Part shown: in pieces, positions 59,060-64,000 of the stretch
How positions within the stretch are numbered: the first letter of the stretch is position 1
How the letters are laid out: every line of letters begins with the position of its first letter
Assembly (NCBI GenBank): GCA_019918135.1
Contig: WBZZ01000550.1
Span: forward strand, 1 to 64,000
Direction: 5' to 3'
From: Paulinella micropora
Taxonomy: Eukaryota; Cercozoa; Imbricatea; Euglyphida; Paulinellidae
Length of the DNA: 64,000 nt
Notes under the pieces: generated by a model
What the model was told of the DNA's origin: nothing
Seen by the model: only the letters and a program-made list of their open reading frames with translations
Database searches by the model: none
Program-made: the position numbers and the translations under genes

Positions 59060-59722
59060 ATGCTCTTTGCCGCCCAACGACGACGACGTATGTCCGCCCG
59101 GGCAGCCCGTGCAGCTAAACGCGCCAAGCTGTTTGCTAACGAAGACGCATCAACCCCGCGACCCGACGAAGCCCTGGCCAAGCTCCAACTCGATTACAAG
59201 GCTGCGTACACGCGGTTCCAGCGGGCTAACAAATTGTTTGACGAGGACGTGGGTGGACTGTATGAAGTATTTGCAGGGGAGGACTTTGCTTATTTCTGGC
59301 CCTACATGCTCCCCGCGTGCTACGGCCCTCCCTTTGTATGTGCTGCGCCCTGGTCGACGCACGTTCTGCCTGACAGCCCCGAAGGAGAATCGGAGGCTGC
59401 GATCAAGAGATATCTGCTCTGGATGGATGGTTGTGCGTCGTGGCAAAAGCGAGTTCTTCATCGCTTGCGGGAGGTGTGTGTACCCCGCCTGATCGCCAAG
59501 GTTGGCGAGGTAGAGGAAGAGTTAGCTAAGCTGAAGTATCCCAACGCACCAGCCACGCTCAGCGTGGGGTCCATGGACATTCTTCTGCGTGGTCGCGACT
59601 CGGTGCTGATCCCGGATGACGTGTACCGTGCCGAGCTGAAAGCTCTGCTCAAGCATTTAGCCGAATGCACAAACACATTGGCAGCAGCGCAAAAGTCGCA
59701 AGTGAACTGCCACAACAAATAA
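59060..59722 (+). CDS. Uncharacterised 220-aa protein
   Basis: Not recognised. I take the ATG at 59060 (MLFAAQRRRRMSARAARAAK); Met at 59090 is equally good and removes a basic start; an in-frame ATG at 59027 lies in R10. The basic start (RRRRMSARAARAAKRAK) looks like a nuclear-localisation-type signal. Then come a helix (DEALAKLQLDYKAAYTRFQR), an aromatic segment (FAYFWPYMLPACYGPPFVCA), another helix (KRVLHRLREVCVPRLIAKVG) and a C-terminal helix (YRAELKALLKHLAECTNTLA). Frame intact, balanced composition. A fragment on the opposite strand begins right after the stop. Confidence 0.6.
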   Translation: MLFAAQRRRRMSARAARAAKRAKLFANEDASTPRPDEALAKLQLDYKAAYTRFQRANKLFDEDVGGLYEVFAGEDFAYFWPYMLPACYGPPFVCAAPWSTHVLPDSPEGESEAAIKRYLLWMDGCASWQKRVLHRLREVCVPRLIAKVGEVEEELAKLKYPNAPATLSVGSMDILLRGRDSVLIPDDVYRAELKALLKHLAECTNTLAAAQKSQVNCHNK

Positions 59723-59724
59723 TG

Positions 59725-60110
59725 CGTGCCAACCAGGACGCGCAGCCACAGCCCGCTGGTCCCGTTCGCGAGCGCCGCCGCGACAGTCGGGATGTTGGTG
59801 CCCGGCACGTCGACGAAGTACAGCCCTTGCGTGGTCGGGTACGCCAGGTCGGACTGGGCTACCGTGGTGCTGTTGTTGTCGCGCCACACCTGCCCCCGTA
59901 GAACTGGTCGGTCACGTCCGTGCCAAACGCGGTCCCGCACATATCGGTGGTTGGCTCGACCGTGGCCTCCTCCGCGGCCGCCGCCGCGGTCCACGGCGGG
60001 ATGTTGGCTTTGTGCCGAAGCGCCGAAATGGGAAGGAGAAAAAAGGGGAAAAGAAGAGGGGAACGAGACGCCCTCCACTCAACCCCCGCGGGAAGTTCTC
60101 TGCAGGGATC
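59725..60110 (-). pseudogene. Gene fragment, several frames
   Basis: Minus-strand stretches read EEATVEPTTDMCGTAFGTDV and, in another frame, AYPTTQGLYFVDVPGTNIPT and GLWLRVLVGTHYLLWQFTCD. They look like one secreted or surface-type protein with about one or two breaks; the start and end are missing. No family recognised. Confidence 0.35.
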
Positions 60111-60184
60111 TAGCACCTCGAAGCTGCGAGTGACTGAGCAAGAATGTAAAAGTGCCAACTTTGGCTGGGGCCGCTCCGGCCCAC

Positions 60185-60484
60185 TCGACGGTCGTACAAG
60201 AGCTTATTAAAACCATTCCGTATTGGATTGAAATCTTACCGCGAACAATCGTACAGCAACGGGCGGCCCGCCGGAGCTGCGCTCCTGTACATGCGGCGGC
60301 GAAGCCGGCCAAGGTGCGCCACGGCGACGACTGCCCGCCTGGCACTGTCGACGATGTCCTCCAGACCCTGCGCTCTCTTTATAGTTTGTACAACAAGGAG
60401 CTAGCCAGGCTACAACGTCCCTTGCAGCTTTTGTCTTGTTTATATCGGTTTCGGTTTCGCCTAGCTACGAACCGACATCTCTAG
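60185..60484 (+). CDS. Fragment or small protein, family of 25130/28480
   Basis: VVQELIKTIPYWIEILPR aligns with AQELIEAIPDWIEM at the end of the 28480 copy; then KVRHGDDCPPGTVDDVLQTL and YSLYNKELARLQRPLQLLSC, and a stop at 60482. An ATG at 60152 is in frame but lies in sequence shared with R2 (GGGGCCGCTCCGG). Helical, unknown function. Likely a C-terminal piece with a new end. Confidence 0.4.
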   Translation, partial: STVVQELIKTIPYWIEILPRTIVQQRAARRSCAPVHAAAKPAKVRHGDDCPPGTVDDVLQTLRSLYSLYNKELARLQRPLQLLSCLYRFRFRLATNRHL

Positions 60485-60639
60485 AAATAGTATAAAAAAA
60501 TTAAGCAGCAGTAAATTTTCTTTAAGTCATTACAATTTGTAACCTTTTTTAAATTAACTCCACAGTCCCCCTTTTGCTTTCTTTCTCTTTTTTTTTCTTG
60601 CCTCTCCTTAAAAGAAGGCTCCTGCAAAAAAAAGCCACC

Positions 60640-60775
60640 AGGTTCAAAGCGCGCTGCTGCCGCGCCGTCCTCTAGGATCGACCTGTTGCAAACAGAAGGC
60701 GGGCCTGGCCTTGTCATAATCGATAAGGGTCACTGTGTCCGCTTGTACTAAAATATTATGGGCATGGATATCGCC
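60640..60775 (-). pseudogene. Catalytic-loop scrap of a phosphotransferase gene
   Basis: Minus strand: HGDIHAHNILVQADTVTLID followed by YDKARPAF. HGDxHxxN and the later LIDYD are the catalytic and metal-binding motifs of the APH/choline-kinase fold. VTLIDYDxARPA is shared with the gene at 57678. Upstream it joins an R3 end. Confidence 0.6.
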
Positions 60776-60850
60776 GTGCGCCCTGGCTCGGCCACCCTGC
60801 GCAAGATCAGAAAAATATGAAAAGAGGAGAAAAAAAAAATTCTGACAACC
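60776..60850. repeat. Partial R3
   Basis: GCCCTGGCTCGGCCACCCTG and GCGCAAGATCAGAAAAATAT; ends at CTGACAACCAAAGAGACAG. Confidence 0.6.
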
Positions 60851-60954
60851 AAAGAGACAGAAGCGTACTCCCTGCTCTGCTCGCCACCGACGGGGACCTC
60901 GTCCCCCAGGCGCTGGCTGACGCCCCAACCTGACTCGCCTCGAACAGCTGTTCA

Positions 60955-63655
60955 CTGAGGGGGAGGACGTCTTCCACACGGCGGCGTTTGGGCGTCTATG
61001 TGGGATTTTCTTTTGCGCAAGTAGAATTTGGCGCCAAATTGGCGCCTACGGTTGTTTTTCCGGGAAGGCTAAGACGCACTGCCTTTTCTGACCGTATCAC
61101 GCGCCCTACCCTCCGGACGGCACCATTTGGCGCTAAATTTAGCAGGGGCTGTTCCGGAGACCAGCAGAGAAACCGGACGTTTTCCCGCGGAGAGAAACGG
61201 TACGCCTTTTGTTTTACTCGCACGAAATGTTTTCGGCCCTCTTGCCTCCCCCTCCCCCCTTCCCTGACGGTGGGGAAGTGACAGAACGGAACGACGTAAG
61301 TGAGAGGGGCGACGCAAGTGAGAGGGGCGACGCAAGTGAGAGGGGAGGGGGAGGACGTCTTCCACACGGCGGCGTTTGAGCGTCTATGCGGGACTTTCTT
61401 TCGCGCAAGTAGAATTTGGCGCTAAATTGGCGCCTACGGTTGTTTTTCCGGGAAGGCTAAGACGCACTGCCTTTCTCGACCATATCACACGCCCTACCCT
61501 CCGGACGGTACCATTTGGCGCTAAATGAACCGGCCGTTCCGGAGACTAGCAGAGAAACCGGACGTTTTCCCGCGGAGGGAAACGGTACGCCTTTTGTTTT
61601 ACTCGCACGAAATGTTTTCGGCCCTCTTGCCTCCCCCTCCCCCCTTCCCTGACGGTGGGGGAGTGACAGAACGGGACGACGTAAGTGAGAGGGGCGACGC
61701 AAGTGAGAGGGGCGACGTAAGTGAGAGGGGCGACACAAGTGAGAGGGGCGACGCAAGTGAGAGGGGCGACGCAAGTGAGAGGGGCAACGCAAGTGAGAGG
61801 GGAGGGGGAGGACGTCTTCCACACGGCGGCGTTTGGGCGTCTGTGTGGGATTTTCTTTTGCGCAAGTAGAATTTGGCGCCAAATTGGCGCCTACGGTTGT
61901 TTTTCCGGGAAGGCTAAGACGCACTGCCTTTCTCGACCGTATCACGCGCCCTACCCTCCGGACGGCACCATTTGGCGCTAAATTTAGCAGGGGCTGTTCC
62001 GGAGACTAGCAGAGAAACCGGACGTTTTCCCGCGGAGAGAAACGGTACGCCTTTTGTTTTACTCGCACGAAATGTTTTCGGCCCTCTTGCCTCCCCCTCC
62101 CCCCTTCCCTGACGGTGGGGGAGTGACAGAACGGGACGACGTAATTGAGAGGGGCGACGCAAGTGAGAGGGGCGACGCAAGTGAGAGGGGCGACGCAAGT
62201 GAAAGGGGCGACGCAAGTGAGAGGGGCGACGCAAGTGAGAGGGGAGGGGGAGGACGTCTTCCACACGGCGGCGTTTGGGCGTCTGTGTGGGATTTTCTTT
62301 TGCGCAAGTAGAATTTGGCGCCAAATTGGCGCCTACGGTTGTTTTTCCGGGAAGGCTAAGACGCACTGCCTTTCTCGACCGTATCACGCGCCCTACCCTC
62401 CGGACGGCACCATTTGGCGCTAAATTTAGCAGGGGCTGTTCCGGAGACTAGCAGAGAAACCGGACGTTTTCCCGCGGAGAGAAACGGTACGCCTTTTGTT
62501 TTACTCGCACGAAATGTTTTCGGCCCTCTTGCCTCCCCCTCCCCCTTCCCTGACGGTGGGGGAGTGACAGAACGGGACGACGTAATTGAGAGGGGCGACG
62601 CAAGTGAGAGGGGCGACGCAAGTGAGAGGGGCGACGCAAGTGAAAGGGGCGACGCAAGTGAGAGGGGCGACGCAAGTGAGAGGGGAGGGGGAGGACGTCT
62701 TCCACACGGCGGCGTTTGAGCGTCTATGCGGGACTTTCTTTCGCGCAAGTAGAATTTGGCGCTAAATTTAGCAGGGGCTGTTCCGGAGACTAGCAGAGAA
62801 ACCGGACGTTTTCCCGCGGAGAGAAACGGTACGCCTTTTGTTTTACTCGCACGAAATGTTTTCGGCCCTCTTGCCTCCCCCCCCCCCTTCCCTGACGGTG
62901 GGGGATTGTGACAGAACGGGACGACGTAAGTGAGAGGGACGACGTAAGTGAGAGGGGCGACGTAAGTGAGAGGGGCGACGCAAGTGAGAGGGGCGACGCA
63001 AATGAGAGGGGCGACGCAAGTGAGAGGGGAGGGGGAGGACGTCTTCCACACGGCGGCGTTTGAGCGTCTATGCGGGACTTTCTTTCGCGCAAGTAGAATT
63101 TGGCGCCAAATTGGCGCCTACGTTTGTTTTTTCGGGAAGGCTAAGACGCACTGCCTTTCTCGACCGTATCACGCGCCCTACCCTCCGGACGGCACCATGT
63201 GGCGCTAAATTTAGCAGGGGCTGTTCCGGAGACTAGCAGAGAAACCGGACGTTTTGCCGCGGAGGGAAACGGTACGCCTTTTGTTTTACTCGCACGAAAT
63301 GTTTTCGGCCCTCTTGCCTCCCCCTCCCCCCTTCCCTGACGGTGGGGGAGTGACAGAACGGGACGACGTAAGTGAGAGGGGCGACGCAAGTGAGAGGGGC
63401 GACGTAAGTGAGAGGGGCGACACAAGTGAGAGGGGCGACGCAAGTGAGAGGGGCGACGCAAGTGAGAGGGGCAACGCAAGTGAGAGGGGAGGGGGAGGAC
63501 GTCTTCCACACGGCGGCGTTTGGGCGTCTGTGTGGGATTTTCTTTCGCGCAAGTAGAATTCGGCGCCAAATTGGCGCCCACGGTTGTTTTTCCGGGAAGA
63601 CTAAGACGCACTGCCTTTCTCGACCGTATCACGCACCCTACCCTCCGGACCGCGT
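60955..63655 (+). repeat. R2 array, about six units with minisatellites
   Basis: Head-to-tail R2 units; the GGACGTCTTCC motif recurs at 60965, 61353, 61810, 62252, 62693, 63037 and 63497, so spacings are 388, 457, 442, 441, 344 and 460 bp. The differences come largely from the number of 18-bp GCGACGCAAGTGAGAGGG units (3 to 7 per unit) and one unit that lacks the R1-derived segment. Each unit has TTTGGCGCCAAATTGGCGCC, an R1 right half (CTGCCTTTCTCGACCGTATC) and GAAATGTTTTCGGCCCTCTT. Identity between units is above 95% by eye. The long open frames on both strands reflect the multiple-of-3 unit, not genes. Confidence 0.9.
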
Positions 63656-63946
63656 GGCCGCCTCCCCGCTGATCATGTGCGTCTTCAGCAAGAGCAAGGC
63701 TTATCCCCCCGAATCGGAGCTCAGGCGCCTGCTGCAGCCGCATGGACCGCGCGGCCTCAGCAACTTTGCCGTCCTTCAGTCAGGCCATGTTCGCTCCGGT
63801 TTTGACTCGGCCGCCCCGCTAGCGTTCCGCTCCGTCGAGCATGCGTTCCTGGCCGCCAAGTACCTGTTTAGCCAAGACTCGGCCACCTTTGCAGCGTTTG
63901 CGCGCTGGACAGAAGATGCCTGGTTTGCGCGGGGCGAGATATTGTC
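63656..63946 (+). pseudogene. NADAR-domain fragment between repeats
   Basis: NADAR (YbiA-like) domains cleave N-glycosidic bonds of ADP-ribose or riboflavin intermediates and occur in phages and large DNA viruses. Codons read MCVFSKSKAYPPESELRRLL, then HGPRGLSNFAVLQSGHVRSG, PLAFRSVEHAFLAAKYLFSQ. GLSNF and SVEHAFLAAKY match the family's G-x-L-S-N-F and S-x-E-H-x-Y/F-Q/L-A-x-K motifs, including the Glu thought to be catalytic. The C-terminal half is missing: R1 starts at 63946 straight after WFARGE. Upstream, the R2 array ends at 63650 without a clear start codon. The remaining frame is uninterrupted. Confidence 0.7.
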
Positions 63947-64000
63947 AAATTTTGGACGTGATATGGCTAAAAAGGCAATAACAAGTTTTTTCATGTCTCT
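63946..64000. repeat. R1 left half at the window end
   Basis: GATATTGTCAAATTTTGGAC and GTGATATGGCTAAAAAGGCA, then AACAAGTTTTTTCATGTCTC (R6-like). It cuts the NADAR domain. Confidence 0.65.

Noticed and set aside
61690-61800. CRISPR-like array of 18-bp repeats
   Set aside because: Units are directly adjacent without unique spacers; a minisatellite.
61457-63743. Long open frames on both strands of the R2 array (up to 231 codons)
   Set aside because: The 18-bp minisatellite is a multiple of three and lacks stops, so all frames stay open; the translations are simple repeats such as DASERG or LTCVAP.
1-64000. LTR retroelement, Polinton or capsid/polymerase genes
   Set aside because: I saw no reverse transcriptase, integrase, capsid, packaging ATPase or DNA polymerase motif, and no paired long terminal repeats.
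60955-64000. Telomeric repeat
   Set aside because: No short TTAGGG-type tandem; R2 units are long and internal copies exist.

Overview
ORIGIN. The window reads as DNA of a eukaryotic type of system, not of a bacterium. A tRNA-Lys gene lacks an encoded CCA end. No Shine-Dalgarno spacing is seen. A 60-nt GT...AG intron can be recognised by comparing two paralogues. Gene content includes F-box-like/leucine-rich-repeat (LRR) proteins, a RING-finger protein, a ubiquitin-protease fragment, Sel1-repeat proteins, a Fanzor (eukaryotic TnpB) remnant, a NADAR-domain fragment and a protein whose first ~30 residues copy the histone H3 tail. There is no housekeeping gene in 64 kb, and the better genes are intronless and about 0.3-1.8 kb long. 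This mix is what accessory regions of large nucleocytoplasmic DNA viruses (Nucleocytoviricota) look like. A repeat-rich accessory region of a protist nuclear genome cannot be excluded, and I could not name the species.

LAYOUT. Genes sit as islands in repeats. 0-10 kb: LRR and Sel1 remnants, ubiquitin-protease fragment, a kinase-like gene, GNAT-domain gene and Fanzor remnant. 10.7-23.8 kb: first R2 array, small unknown genes, two large LRR genes, an acidic protein, a membrane protein, an LRR paralogue in two frames and an Asp-box (BNR) protein. 23.9-34.8 kb: almost solid repeats, with one RING gene. 35-46.6 kb: Sel1 gene, membrane-protein duplication flanking tRNA-Lys, two F-box-like LRR genes, the H3-tail gene, a short Sel1 gene and a gene of unknown family. 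47-52.2 kb: two HNH-endonuclease paralogues and an unknown 309-aa gene. 52.3-64 kb: R2 arrays and other repeats with kinase, unknown and NADAR fragments.

REPEATS (names used below). R1: 70-120 bp imperfect palindrome, GTGATATGGCTAAAAAAGGCAG on the left and its complement on the right. R2: 340-460 bp tandem unit holding an 18-bp minisatellite (GCGACGCAAGTGAGAGGG) and half of an R1. R3: foldback element with GTGCGCAAGGTCAGAAAAATATG ends, at least two dozen copies. R4: ~75 bp unit resembling gene 3' ends (AGTGCCAAGTGTAAGAC, TTTAATT, CTTTCTTGGCGCGCC). R5: TTGAGCCCCCCGGGCTCAGG palindrome followed by GCAGAAGCTACAAA. R6: ~90 bp unit ending GCGCAAATGACAAG. R7-R10: low-copy duplications. Long poly-C/poly-G and polypurine tracts separate them.

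THEMES. Several gene families occur as one good copy plus dispersed fragments, usually beside R1 or R3, so repeats appear to break and shuffle genes. F-box-like, RING and ubiquitin-protease sequences suggest ubiquitin signalling as a shared theme. The gene most worth attention is the H3-tail protein at 40178-40813. Where a gene lies in more than one frame I give its extent and the approximate number of breaks only; homopolymer length errors in the assembly could account for some of them.
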